Below, piece by piece: positions 48,597 to 57,619 of a stretch of DNA of 57,739 nt (positions are counted from its first letter, which is position 1; each line of letters opens with the position of its first letter). Location of the stretch: the NCBI GenBank assembly GCA_036502005.1, contig DASXZH010000055.1, forward strand, positions 1 through 57,739, given 5' to 3'. Origin of the DNA: DASXZH01 sp036502005. GTDB lineage: Bacteria > Armatimonadota > Fimbriimonadia > Fimbriimonadales > Fimbriimonadaceae. Under the pieces are notes generated by a model that did not search any database, was not told the origin of the DNA, and was given only the letters and a program-made list of their open reading frames with translations. The position numbers were made by a program, and so were the translations under genes.

Positions 48597-50045
48597 ATGC
48601 TTGCTGCTCTGGTCGGTGCTGTTCTCTCAATTTCTGCCGCGATAGATCAGCCGCCGCCCGCCCCAAGGGAATTTAGGGGCGTTTGGGTCGCAACAGTGGA
48701 CCATATCGATTGGCCTCCAAGAAATGTCACCGATGTGGACAAACAGAAGCAAAGGCTACAAGAGATTATTGAAAAAGCCGCTTCCCTTCACCTAAACGCG
48801 GTTATTTTTCAGGTGCGGCCAATGGGAGACGCCCTCTATAAATCGGACCTCGAACCGTGGTCGGAATTTCTAACAGGAACTCAGGGTAAAGCTCCTAGCC
48901 CGGAATGGGATCCTCTTGAGTTTGCCGTAAAAGAAGCCCATTCGCTTGGATTAGAACTCCATGCGTGGGTGAACCCCTACCGTGTTTGGCACCCTGCCGC
49001 TAAGAGTAAGCCTGCAGCAAACTATATCGGCTACACCCATCCGATGTGGACGAAGGATTACGGCAAATTAGTGTGGATGGACCCCGGTGAGCCCGGCGTC
49101 AAAGAGTGGTCGCAAAAGGTGATCATGGACATCGTAAATCGTTACGATATCGATGGTCTTCATTTGGACGACTATTTCTGTCCGTATCCTGAAAAAGGCA
49201 TGCCATTTCCGGACGATCATAGTTTTGCGGCCTACCAACAGAAGGGAGGAACTCTTTCGAGGGAAGACTGGCGAAGGCGAAATGTAGATGATTTCGTCTC
49301 AGGGTTATACAAACAGATAAAAGCTCGCAAGCCTTGGGTCAAGTTTGGCATCAGCCCTTTCGGTATCTATAGACCGGGAACACCGGCCGGTATAAAATCT
49401 GGTGTGGACCAATACGTTGACCTTTCTTCCGACCCGCTTAAGTGGCTCCAGAAGGGCTGGGTGGATTATCTTGCTCCGCAACTCTATTGGCCCATTGCCC
49501 AGAAGGCGCAAAGCTATCCCGTTTTAGCGGCGTGGTGGGGCCAGCAGAACACCCTCCATCGAGCGTTGTGGTTGGGGAATTACGCCAGTGGTGTAAGTGC
49601 CAGATGGGATCCAAGCGAGTTATTGAACCAGATCAAGGTGACCCGCGAAACCCCAGGCGCCAGTGGCAACATTCTCTTCAGTATGAGTCCATTTATGAAA
49701 GATTCAAAGGGCATTGACGGTAGTTTATTGCAAGGACCGTACGCGGAACCTGCACTTATCCCCGCCATGACATGGTTGAAGAACTCAGATCCGAAGCGGC
49801 CCTATGCGTCTGTTTCGGGCGGAGCCCAGGGTCGAACGCTCCATCTAAAGCGCGAAAGTCAAGATACTTTTGAATGGGTGATTTACCTTAAGCAAGGCAA
49901 TCAGTGGAATCTATCTAGAGTTATGCCCGCGGCAGACGGCGCAATGTCTCTCGCTCAATTTGGGCAGGGCGTAAGCGAGATCGCTGTTTCAGCGATCGAC
50001 CGGTATGGAAACGAAAGCGGCCGAGTGGTCGCCCAGTTCAAATAG
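48597..50045 (+). CDS. Secreted glycoside hydrolase-like protein, GHL10 (YngK-type)
   Basis: 482 residues with a short signal (MLAALVGAVLSISAAIDQ). The TIM-barrel GHL10/DUF187 pattern follows: EFRGVWVATVDHIDWPPRN, then AASLHLNAVIFQVRPMGDALYKSDLEPWSEFLTG, GLELHAWVNPYRVW, DGLHLDDYFCPYP and VKFGISPFGIYRPG. A C-terminal domain of about 90 residues has Ig-like strands (ASVSGGAQGRTLHLKRESQDTFEWVIYLKQGNQWNLSRVMPAADG). Family members are thought to act on cell-wall or polysaccharide substrates. It overlaps the convergent amidohydrolase by 8 bp. Confidence 0.9.
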   Translation: MLAALVGAVLSISAAIDQPPPAPREFRGVWVATVDHIDWPPRNVTDVDKQKQRLQEIIEKAASLHLNAVIFQVRPMGDALYKSDLEPWSEFLTGTQGKAPSPEWDPLEFAVKEAHSLGLELHAWVNPYRVWHPAAKSKPAANYIGYTHPMWTKDYGKLVWMDPGEPGVKEWSQKVIMDIVNRYDIDGLHLDDYFCPYPEKGMPFPDDHSFAAYQQKGGTLSREDWRRRNVDDFVSGLYKQIKARKPWVKFGISPFGIYRPGTPAGIKSGVDQYVDLSSDPLKWLQKGWVDYLAPQLYWPIAQKAQSYPVLAAWWGQQNTLHRALWLGNYASGVSARWDPSELLNQIKVTRETPGASGNILFSMSPFMKDSKGIDGSLLQGPYAEPALIPAMTWLKNSDPKRPYASVSGGAQGRTLHLKRESQDTFEWVIYLKQGNQWNLSRVMPAADGAMSLAQFGQGVSEIAVSAIDRYGNESGRVVAQFK

Positions 50046-51582
50046 CGACATGCAAATCGATAGGCGGTGTTGCCGCATCCATTTCCAATGGATCGGAGTC
50101 ATAGAGCTGAAAATCGGCCACTTGTCCGGGCATTAGCCAACCCATGCTTAGGGCATCGTCATTTGCAGCGGCCCCCATCGCCGTATAAGCGTAAAGAGCC
50201 TCTGCTCGTGTTAGGTTTTCGCTAGGCTCAAACCCCGATGGGCGGCTTTCGGCAGCCCTTACCCCGTGCCAAGGATTGCCCTTCGTAATTGGCATGTCCG
50301 AGCTAAAGCTCAGCGGAATCCCGGCATCCAGGACAGAGCGATACCGGTTCAAATGCGCCGCGCGCTCTGGTCCCAACTGGCGATTGTAGGCGTGGCCGAA
50401 GTGGGGAAGGAATTCTGGCTGCATGCAGCAATGGATTCCCAGCCGTTCCACGCGAGCGATCTGGTCATCGCTTAAGAGCATGGCGTGCTCGATCCGGTGT
50501 CTCGCTGCATCGTCCACGCACGAGAAGGCGTCCATCACCAAGTCTGTCGAATGATCGCCGATGCTGTGGACCGAGATCCGATAGCCGGAATCGTGAGCCG
50601 TCGATATCATACGCTGTAGCCGGTCTTGCTCGTAAATCAGTTGACCGTCGCTATAGGCGTTCTCAGGGGCATCGCTGGTAAGAAAACGGCCGTAAATGCC
50701 GGCAGTAGCGGAGCCAATCGCTCCATCGGCAAAGATCTTCACTCCGGCGATACAGCAGCGGTCTCCATCCATCGCCAGGTCCAGATCTTCCAATCGCCGC
50801 CTCGGCAAAGCCCGGGGACCAAAAACCGAACTCCACTGCATATAAAGCCGCATCCTAATCTTGCAGCCTCTTTCGCTGGCGAGCCGATAGGCTTCCAGTT
50901 CCTGCTCCAGGTTGAACACGCCCGTCATCATGTCGCTGGCACATGCGATGCCCATGTTGGCCATGTAGTCGCTGGCTTTCAGAATCGCTTCCACCATCTG
51001 CTCGAGATCGGGTTTTGGCAGGGCGTTTGTCACACGCTCATGAGCCCGCTCTAGGAGCACGCCCGTTAAAGCGCCGTCGGCGCCCCGGACGTATTGTCCT
51101 CCTTTCGGATCCTGAACATCTGGCTCGATGCCGGCCGCCTCTAGCAGCGCCGTATTGGCAACACTGGCGTGGCCGTTGGCGTGGCGCAACAAGATCGGCC
51201 TGGAACTAGAAATGCCATCGAGATCATGTCTGGTCAAATGCTGGCCCGAGGAAAAGCGGGTCTGGTCGTAGTGGACAGCTAGCAGCCATTGATCCGGCTC
51301 TAGAGCCTTGTGGTGCTTTGAAACGGTCTCTAGAGTTGCCTCAGGAGTATGGCACTGACCCAAGTTCAGCTTCAAAAAATCAAGGCCGGAAGGCAGGATA
51401 TGGCAATGAGAGTCGATAAAGGCAGGGATCAAATACTTCCCGCCGAGATCGTGCAGCGGATGGTCTGGCAACGTAGGGAAGAGCTTGGCCGGTTCCCGAA
51501 AAACCACCCGGCCGTTCTCCACAAACATCACCTGGGGTTCGCCATCGAAGCCCCATAAAAAGTGGTGGTACAGCTCAGGCAT
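50038..51582 (-). CDS. Amidohydrolase, YtcJ-like
   Basis: 514 residues from ATG 51582; an upstream in-frame extension to 51717 is rejected because it lies inside the amine oxidase gene and shows no family pattern. YtcJ-like marks are YLIPAFIDSHCHILPSGLD (metal HxH), VLLERAHERVTN, the lysine and His blocks in GVKIFADGAIGSATAG and YRISVHSIGDHSTDLVMDAF, and FSSDMPITKGNPWHGVRAA. It hydrolyses an N-acyl or similar bond of an unknown substrate. ATG overlaps the upstream oxidase stop by 8 bp, with AGGAG before it, so the two are coupled. Confidence 0.92.
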   Translation of the reverse strand: MPELYHHFLWGFDGEPQVMFVENGRVVFREPAKLFPTLPDHPLHDLGGKYLIPAFIDSHCHILPSGLDFLKLNLGQCHTPEATLETVSKHHKALEPDQWLLAVHYDQTRFSSGQHLTRHDLDGISSSRPILLRHANGHASVANTALLEAAGIEPDVQDPKGGQYVRGADGALTGVLLERAHERVTNALPKPDLEQMVEAILKASDYMANMGIACASDMMTGVFNLEQELEAYRLASERGCKIRMRLYMQWSSVFGPRALPRRRLEDLDLAMDGDRCCIAGVKIFADGAIGSATAGIYGRFLTSDAPENAYSDGQLIYEQDRLQRMISTAHDSGYRISVHSIGDHSTDLVMDAFSCVDDAARHRIEHAMLLSDDQIARVERLGIHCCMQPEFLPHFGHAYNRQLGPERAAHLNRYRSVLDAGIPLSFSSDMPITKGNPWHGVRAAESRPSGFEPSENLTRAEALYAYTAMGAAANDDALSMGWLMPGQVADFQLYDSDPLEMDAATPPIDLHVAI

Positions 51583-52852
51583 CCAGAATCTCCTGAACCA
51601 CCCTTTCTGCGCTTTCCAATGCCCCTTCGATGAAGCCGGTTCGAATGCTGGTGTGCTCCCCCGCAAAGTGAACGCGTCCTTCTGGCGGCGCGATGAACTG
51701 CATAAAGTCCAGCACATAACCGGGCGCTAAATGCGAAAACGCCCCTTGTGAAAAGGGATCGGCCAGCCAGTTGTGAACCCAGCCGCGTACAAAGTGCTTT
51801 TCGGCGATTGGATACATTTGAATCAGGGCTTTCACTGAAGCTTCGACGGGGTCCAGTTCGCTGATCCAGCGCCGGGCATCATCTCCGCAAACGTAGGCAG
51901 CCAACACGGGAGTTCCGCCCCGCGTCGCTTCCCAAACCTGCTGGATAGGGCCATCGCATAACAGCGATCCGTTCCACTCCTGGTCTCTCCACCAAGCATG
52001 GTCAAACTCCCAAACGATCTTAATGGCCTGGCTCATTCGGCAGGCCTCTATAGAACATCTCTTGGCACCACTTAGGGCTGGCTCGAATACCACTTGTTCC
52101 AGGGCGGGCGGCGGAATAGTAACGATGACTCTATCTACCTCAACCTCGTGCGTATCGAACTGCAGCCGCACCGATTCGGAGTCCTGATGGATCCTTTTTA
52201 GGACAGTGCCAATATGCGGTTTGGCGTTGATGCGAGCCGCCATCCCGTCGATCATTGCTCCCATACCGTGTGGCAGCCTGTATTGGCTCATGGCGTCCGA
52301 ATCGCGATTGATGTAATGTAGGTAGCCGCAGAGCCAGCCTAAAAGGCTGATTCGTTCCGGATCGTCGCCTTCGTCAGATCGATACCGGGCCCAGACCCAA
52401 AACAGGCCCGCTTTGCTGCTCGTGTTTTCGCGTAAAAAATCGGCAAGGGTTCTAGCTTCCCATTCCCGGTGATGGGAGTTCTTCCATGGAAGGGGATCAA
52501 GGTCGCGGCACATCTCCCGCGCCGTAGCTTCCACCCTTAGCTCGTCCTCCAGCGCTTCATTCCAGAGCGTGTTTTCCCAACACTCTTTTCCGTTGAATCT
52601 AACTTTTCCCGGCCAACCGGTTTTACGATCTACCTCTAAATCGAGTTCATCGAGAAGAGAAAGACACCGGTAGTGATCCGCATCTAGCCACTCACCGCCT
52701 GCATCGTAAACAGCTTTGCCTTTCTTAACCGTGTGAATTCGGCCGCCGAGCCGTTTGCGCGCTTCAAAAAGCGAAACAGTCACTCCCGCTTGTTCCAAAA
52801 GCATCGCGGACCTTAAGCCCGCCGCGCCAAGGCCAACCACCGCTACCTTCAA
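51575..52852 (-). CDS. Flavin-containing amine oxidase
   Basis: A 425-residue FAD enzyme of the monoamine oxidase superfamily. The dinucleotide motif is VAVVGLGAAGLRSAMLLEQAGVTVSLFEARKRLGGRIHT. The second conserved block is DAGGEWLDADHYRCLSLLDELDL, and the C-terminal FAD-contact block is GRVHFAGEHTSIRTGFIEGALESAERVVQEIL. A TTG at 52852 is the only start compatible with this N-terminus; it overlaps the previous gene by 4 bp. The substrate amine is not evident; the downstream amidohydrolase may act on the product. Confidence 0.92.
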   Translation of the reverse strand: MKVAVVGLGAAGLRSAMLLEQAGVTVSLFEARKRLGGRIHTVKKGKAVYDAGGEWLDADHYRCLSLLDELDLEVDRKTGWPGKVRFNGKECWENTLWNEALEDELRVEATAREMCRDLDPLPWKNSHHREWEARTLADFLRENTSSKAGLFWVWARYRSDEGDDPERISLLGWLCGYLHYINRDSDAMSQYRLPHGMGAMIDGMAARINAKPHIGTVLKRIHQDSESVRLQFDTHEVEVDRVIVTIPPPALEQVVFEPALSGAKRCSIEACRMSQAIKIVWEFDHAWWRDQEWNGSLLCDGPIQQVWEATRGGTPVLAAYVCGDDARRWISELDPVEASVKALIQMYPIAEKHFVRGWVHNWLADPFSQGAFSHLAPGYVLDFMQFIAPPEGRVHFAGEHTSIRTGFIEGALESAERVVQEILDA

Positions 52853-53112
52853 GGAGTTTGATTCCCCTTACCGGAACGCAAAATGAAATCGACCACAAGG
52901 CACGCGGCGATGATAACGGCAAAGATGGTAGCAATAGAATCGGGCCATTTCTGCAACATAGACATGAACAAGAAGCCGAGGGCGGCAAAGGCGCCAGCCA
53001 GGAAATAGGCGCTGATTCCTCGAGACTTAAAACGCAGGAGATTCACCACGGCCATGACGATGCAGATCACAACCCCGCAAGTAAAAAATAAAGCGATGTC
53101 CTGATCTCTCAT
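52849..53112 (-). CDS. Small membrane protein of the amine-oxidase operon
   Basis: An 87-residue protein with three hydrophobic segments (IALFFTCGVVICIVMAVVNLL; AYFLAGAFAALGFLFMSML; IATIFAVIIAACLVVDFIL) and a short basic C-terminus. No family is recognised. It is linked by 4-bp ATGA-type overlaps to the gene upstream and to the oxidase downstream, so it is co-translated. It may tether or aid the oxidase at the membrane. Confidence 0.7.
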   Translation of the reverse strand: MRDQDIALFFTCGVVICIVMAVVNLLRFKSRGISAYFLAGAFAALGFLFMSMLQKWPDSIATIFAVIIAACLVVDFILRSGKGNQTP

Positions 53113-53951
53113 GATGGCTCCCCTCTTTGAGTTTGAAGCAAGCGCCCGTGTTCCGAAGCGCTAAATCGCTCCCGGTAGGGGGTCAAAGCTTCACTCAGAT
53201 CGAGCGTTGAATTGGAGTTGAGCGCTTCCATCGCCTCTTCGATTTCTGCGGCAGTTCGGACACCGACCATGACCGGAAACTCTTGGCCGAGTTCCTTCAG
53301 AATTTGTTGCCGTAAAGCCACATTGCTGTCTAGCTCCGAAGACAATGGCTGGAAAAATGGCATACCGCCGCCCCAGTTGAACGGAGAACAGGTAACCAGG
53401 GTTGAATGAGTTCTAATTAACGCCGATTTTGGCCAACCTAAAGCCTCGGGAGTGGAGTGATTGCGCGGCGCCAATATAACCTCAAATACCTCATACCGTT
53501 GAAGCTGCTGTAGCGCAAAATCGGCATTGCCCGCCGCATACACCCCAACATTTTGCAGATTACCTTCCGCTCTTGCATTGGAAACAGCGCGAACCGCGCC
53601 TTGCATCTGAACCGCCGTCTCGCGGCCATAAACGGGCAAGAAGAAACAGCTCATTGTTTCCTGCCCAATAGCACAAAGAATCTCCAGCATCTTGGCGTAG
53701 ACCAGGTCAGCCGCGTGATCAAAACTGGTGGCAAGCGTTAGGTCCAAACCACCTATAGCTACGATCTCACGGTTAGCCCCCCGCAAGTAGTGCCCCCACA
53801 GGGCGGGCTGGCTGGAAATATCAATAGGGCAGTCGGATTTAACCGCCGCCTCAGCAAGCGGTTCCAACTCTTTAGGGTTTCCGGGAAGAGAAAGGCTGAA
53901 CCAAAGGCGCGAAGTCGAAAGGGCACGGGTTGCTGGTCGGCCCTCTGACAT
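53109..53951 (-). CDS. Aldo/keto reductase-like protein, first gene of the amine-oxidase operon
   Basis: A 280-residue protein. The TIM-barrel pattern of a divergent aldo/keto reductase is visible (STSRLWFSLSLPGNPKELEPL, MSCFFLPVYGRETAVQMQGAVRAVSNARAEGNLQNVGVYAAGNADFALQQLQ, FEVILAPRNHSTPEALGW). The Asp-Tyr-Lys-His catalytic set is not clear, so it may be a non-enzymatic or divergent member. It starts the four-gene run to 50038, all overlapping, and is divergent from upp with 61 bp between starts. Confidence 0.6.
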   Translation of the reverse strand: MSEGRPATRALSTSRLWFSLSLPGNPKELEPLAEAAVKSDCPIDISSQPALWGHYLRGANREIVAIGGLDLTLATSFDHAADLVYAKMLEILCAIGQETMSCFFLPVYGRETAVQMQGAVRAVSNARAEGNLQNVGVYAAGNADFALQQLQRYEVFEVILAPRNHSTPEALGWPKSALIRTHSTLVTCSPFNWGGGMPFFQPLSSELDSNVALRQQILKELGQEFPVMVGVRTAAEIEEAMEALNSNSTLDLSEALTPYRERFSASEHGRLLQTQRGEPS

Positions 53952-54012
53952 TGTGGTAGCGTACCTACACTTTTAGCGCAGGGTGTTTGCACATCGGTCA
54001 AAATAAGCGCGG

Positions 54013-54633
54013 ATGTCTTTAACCGTTCTTGACCACCCTCTTGCCTCTCACGTTCTCACAAAACTGCGCGACAAATCAACTTCGCCTGAGAGCTTCCGGC
54101 GCCATTCGAATACGCTCACGACGCTTTTGGTGTTGGAGGCGACCCGGAACCTGCCAACAAAACAAATTCCGATCACCACTCCGCTAGAGGAAATGGATGG
54201 CACGTTACTTGGCCAAGGTTTGGCGATAGTTCCCGTTCTGAGAGCCGGGCTCGGCATGCTAGAACCGATCGTGGAGCTTTTTCCGGATGTCGCGGTGGGA
54301 TATATTGGCCTGGAACGGCACCACGACACCGCCATTGCCCACAGCTACTATTGCAAGCTGCCCAACCTGATAAATCGCGTAACCCTATGCGTGGATCCCA
54401 TGCTCGCTACCGGCGGTTCCGCATCGCAGGCGGTTAGCCTTATAAAATCCCATGGGGGAACAAACATCATCATGGTTTGCGTGGTGGCCGCCCCGGAGGG
54501 CGTCGAGCGCCTCACAACAGATCATCCCGATATTCAGATCATCACAGGCGCGTTGGATAGGGGCCTCAACGAGAAGAAATACATCCTGCCTGGGCTCGGT
54601 GATTTTGGAGATCGACTGTACGGCACCTTTTAG
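54013..54633 (+). CDS. upp: Uracil phosphoribosyltransferase
   Basis: Salvages uracil to UMP with PRPP. The 206 residues include LDHPLASHVLTKLRDKSTSPESFRRH at the N-terminus, ETxx-like EATRNLPTKQIPITTP, VPVLRAGLGMLEPI, and the PRPP-binding loop DPMLATGGSASQAVSLI near residues 123-138. GDFGDRLYGTF is the usual C-terminus. Length is normal. Its stop overlaps that of the convergent GH99-like gene. Confidence 0.97.
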   Translation: MSLTVLDHPLASHVLTKLRDKSTSPESFRRHSNTLTTLLVLEATRNLPTKQIPITTPLEEMDGTLLGQGLAIVPVLRAGLGMLEPIVELFPDVAVGYIGLERHHDTAIAHSYYCKLPNLINRVTLCVDPMLATGGSASQAVSLIKSHGGTNIIMVCVVAAPEGVERLTTDHPDIQIITGALDRGLNEKKYILPGLGDFGDRLYGTF

Positions 54634-55844
54634 TTTTTGAAAGCGGCCAGGTCCCGCTTTGCCTTCGCGCAGTCTCCAGCAAGTAACTCATCGGAAATGG
54701 CATTTAGCTTGCGGCGGGTTGCGGCGCCACGGACTGACTTCTTTCTGAGCTCATAGAGTTGGAAGGGAAGTCTTAAGTCTTGAGCGGAATAGGGAGCATG
54801 AGTAACCCTTTGGGTGGCCTCCAAATCCCGATAGCCAAACTCGACCGATGGCTCGATTTGAGTCCCTTCGCCCCAGTCGTTCCATGTGGCGATCTGAACA
54901 ATTGGTGCCTTGCTTCGCAAGGCTCTTGCCAAAGTTTTCTCGTAAGTGGCTCCGCCGTAATCTTGTATGGGCGGAAAGCTGGTCATTCCGGCTTGGCTGT
55001 AAATGTCATTAAAGCGGGGATAGGCGACTTCTATCTTGAGCGGCCAATTTGCCGCGCGCTGCTCGAACATGTCGAGTTCGTCCCAACTCTTTTCCTCTCC
55101 GCGTTGAGGGGTGGGCCAGGAATAGCCGCCAACGGCCGGCCCCTTTTTGAACATCAGAGTAAGGAAATCTGGCTGGGTTTTCAGCGGGGCAAACATCTGA
55201 ACCCAATCTTGGTCCTTGTAATACTGAGGGCCAAAAACCATAAAAACGGGATGCCCGTCGATTTTCAAAAAGTAGGGAGACGCAAACCAATTGGTCTCTA
55301 GCCATTGCATCAATTCTCGCCCTTTCTTTACGGCGTCACTAGCCGGATAGACGTTGCCTTTAATCAGTTGCGTAACCGTCTGGTCCTCATATACAAGCGT
55401 GAACTTTAGCCCAGCCTTTTGAATCACGTTGATCAGACTTTGAGTGTTCTTGTGGTTGCTGGCATAGTCGTTGTAATCCTCGCGGCCATACCAGTCCACG
55501 GCAACGCCCCCAATCCCCGCAATCTTCATAAGCTGAACGTGATATTCCAAAACGTCGGGATCGCTTGAATCATATAGCCCAATTAGCGGGCGGTATTGCG
55601 ATGCGGCCTGCTGCTTGCCATCAGTCATTTGATCGGGATTGAAATGGTTCATCGTCCAGTGCCAGCCCCATTTCCCGCTCACGGATTTGTTCTGATACCA
55701 GGGCATGTAGTGAGCAAGAAAAAGGGGGCCTTGCCAGGTTGGTTTGGTTGAAGTAGGTTTGGCGCAGGCCAAAGATGCCGAAATGGCAAGAAGGCCAACG
55801 AACAGGGCCCTATAGAACCGGTTTAAAGATTGTAAATGCTTCAC
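54630..55844 (-). CDS. Secreted glycoside hydrolase family 99-like protein
   Basis: 404 residues with a signal peptide (YRALFVGLLAISASLACA). The catalytic-domain pattern is that of GH99/GH71-like proteins: GPLFLAHYMPWYQNKSVSGKWGWHWTMNHFNPDQM, then DPDVLEYHVQLMKIAGIGGVAVDWYGREDYNDYA, GLKFTLVYEDQ, YFLKIDGHPVFMVFGPQYYKDQDW and IVQIATWNDWGEGTQIEPS. Candidate catalytic acids are the Glu residues in VYEDQ and GEGTQIEPS. It probably acts on an alpha-mannan or related external polysaccharide, which is inference. Alone on its strand; 3' end overlaps upp. Confidence 0.88.
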   Translation of the reverse strand: MKHLQSLNRFYRALFVGLLAISASLACAKPTSTKPTWQGPLFLAHYMPWYQNKSVSGKWGWHWTMNHFNPDQMTDGKQQAASQYRPLIGLYDSSDPDVLEYHVQLMKIAGIGGVAVDWYGREDYNDYASNHKNTQSLINVIQKAGLKFTLVYEDQTVTQLIKGNVYPASDAVKKGRELMQWLETNWFASPYFLKIDGHPVFMVFGPQYYKDQDWVQMFAPLKTQPDFLTLMFKKGPAVGGYSWPTPQRGEEKSWDELDMFEQRAANWPLKIEVAYPRFNDIYSQAGMTSFPPIQDYGGATYEKTLARALRSKAPIVQIATWNDWGEGTQIEPSVEFGYRDLEATQRVTHAPYSAQDLRLPFQLYELRKKSVRGAATRRKLNAISDELLAGDCAKAKRDLAAFKN

Positions 55845-55947
55845 GATTAGACTTCGAAGAAATGGCGTTTTCCGCTACAAAACAGTTATATGAACCGCTT
55901 CATATTATCACAGCAATTAAACGAAATTTTGCAAAGCCGGTAACAAA

Positions 55948-57459
55948 ATGAAATCATTGATGCGTCCCTTGCATAGTCTTAAATCAAAGATTGGCTTAGA
56001 ATGGGATTGTGGCCACATGAATGACGATCTGAAAAACTCTGGGCCAAGTTACGTTACGGAGACGGAATGGAAGGCGATAAGCAAAAAAAAGCGGGTCAAG
56101 CTGGCAGTCTGGCTTTCCTTGATCCCAATCGGGGGGGTGCTCGCAGCCGGACTTGTCGTTTATTCCACCGTCTCTGCAAGGTACGCGCTCCATAAAAAGC
56201 TGCTGGATAGCCTTGCTGGACTCAAAAACTATTCGGTCCAAATATACAAGGTTGATGCGGGCGGCAAGAAAAATCCGTGGCGCGAAGAACTGTACTACGG
56301 CAATAACTTCGAAATCAAACTCTTTAACGGCCAGATTATCGTTGATAAGGTTGGACATACTTTCAGCTATGTTGAACCCAAGATTGGTGGCAACAAACGG
56401 ACGGTAGCTTGGACGCCGACGAAATCGTTCCTAAATGAGGTTGCAAGAGCCGTGCCTCATTTCGAAATGTTTCAACACGGGCCTGATGATTTGCAAGAAT
56501 CGAAAGGGCAGACTTCTCACACTTTTACCTTTTCCGCGAAAGATCTGAAGTACACCGTTCGTTTGGATGAACAAGACACCAACCCGGTGGAAGTTCTGGT
56601 TCAAGGTAATACCTTGGACGGGCCAGAAAACATTATGCAGTGTCAGATTGCACCGCTTTCTTCGCCTTCTTTTGACGAGCATTCTCCCGTTGCGCCCCAA
56701 CCCGCTCAACAGCAGAAGAACATGTTGCCTCTGCCCTTTTCAGGACCAGGCGGAGATCGCGCCAAGATTGTTGCCGCGGATATGAATGTGCGCGGGGACG
56801 CATTTTTCTTAATACGTACCGACGCTTTTCTCACCGTTAATCAGATCACGCGGGAGCATTTGGATCGCTACTACAAACCCGAAATTTCTGCAGTGCACAA
56901 TGGCGGCCAGAACCTACTTCTTGTGAAATACATTGCCTTGGACGATAATGTGGTGCAATGGCCGACGACATTGGACGCAACCTTTAGCCCAGGCTATAAC
57001 CGTGGTAGCGATACGGTTTCTTTCAAGTACACGTTCGGCGGTCCTACCTGCTATCTGATGCCTCTTGGGTCTGGAATGCAAGTTTCTGATCTGGCGTGTT
57101 ACGAATTCATGTTTGATGCTGCTCAGGCAAGGGCGGACTACTTCGCAAATAGCTTTCTTGACAAAGGTGTCACTGTTGAAGTTCGTGGTCGTGTTCCAGC
57201 AGGATACGTTGAGATTGCCAAAGATCGACCGAAATCTGTTCGTGAAAACGTGGCAGCCAGTTTTTATGGCCACCAGCTTATGATGGCAGGCGAAGATGTC
57301 ACTAAAGACATCGCTGACGGTTGGGGCAATGCCGCCCACATGCTCGTCTCTTTGGGGCAGGGAACGCAGGCCCACAACGCGTTTTCTGCGGCGGACGCTT
57401 TGAGAAGATTTGAGTCTGCAGCCGATCTTACGCCTGATCAACTCCCCTTTAGATTTTGA
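55948..57459 (+). CDS. Hypothetical protein with an N-terminal membrane anchor
   Basis: A 503-residue protein. The cytosolic stretch is followed by one hydrophobic segment (VWLSLIPIGGVLAAGLVVYSTV) near residues 55-75, then an external domain. That domain has an LolA-like run at its start (LLDSLAGLKNYSVQIYKVDAGGKKNPWREELYYGNNFEIKLFNGQIIVDKVG) and a beta-rich second half of unknown type. ATG at 56017 (MNDDLKNSGPSYV) is an equally plausible start and would remove 23 residues. It is divergent from the GH99-like gene. No function can be given. Confidence 0.55.
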   Translation: MKSLMRPLHSLKSKIGLEWDCGHMNDDLKNSGPSYVTETEWKAISKKKRVKLAVWLSLIPIGGVLAAGLVVYSTVSARYALHKKLLDSLAGLKNYSVQIYKVDAGGKKNPWREELYYGNNFEIKLFNGQIIVDKVGHTFSYVEPKIGGNKRTVAWTPTKSFLNEVARAVPHFEMFQHGPDDLQESKGQTSHTFTFSAKDLKYTVRLDEQDTNPVEVLVQGNTLDGPENIMQCQIAPLSSPSFDEHSPVAPQPAQQQKNMLPLPFSGPGGDRAKIVAADMNVRGDAFFLIRTDAFLTVNQITREHLDRYYKPEISAVHNGGQNLLLVKYIALDDNVVQWPTTLDATFSPGYNRGSDTVSFKYTFGGPTCYLMPLGSGMQVSDLACYEFMFDAAQARADYFANSFLDKGVTVEVRGRVPAGYVEIAKDRPKSVRENVAASFYGHQLMMAGEDVTKDIADGWGNAAHMLVSLGQGTQAHNAFSAADALRRFESAADLTPDQLPFRF

Positions 57460-57517
57460 CGCCCCTGAGTTTTCCGCAAGGGTGTCATCGTACAAAGTTT
57501 GAACAAGTGAGCGTTCC

Positions 57518-57560
57518 GACAGATAGGTTACACATTGTTCCTGACACATAGGTTACACAT
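57518..57560. repeat. Two 18-bp direct repeats at the IS end
   Basis: GACAGATAGGTTACACAT at 57518-57535 and GACACATAGGTTACACAT at 57543-57560 differ at one base. Both are preceded by GTTCC. They are probably transposase-binding sites, or remnants of two element ends placed side by side. Confidence 0.7.
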
Positions 57561-57619
57561 GGTGTGTCCTTGATCCTTTAGGAGGGTCAAGGTCAATCCC
57601 ATGGAAGGAGTGTTCGGTA

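Noticed and set aside
51583..51717. N-terminal extension of the amidohydrolase
   Set aside because: Lies within the amine oxidase coding sequence and has no family pattern; ATG 51582 has a good SD.
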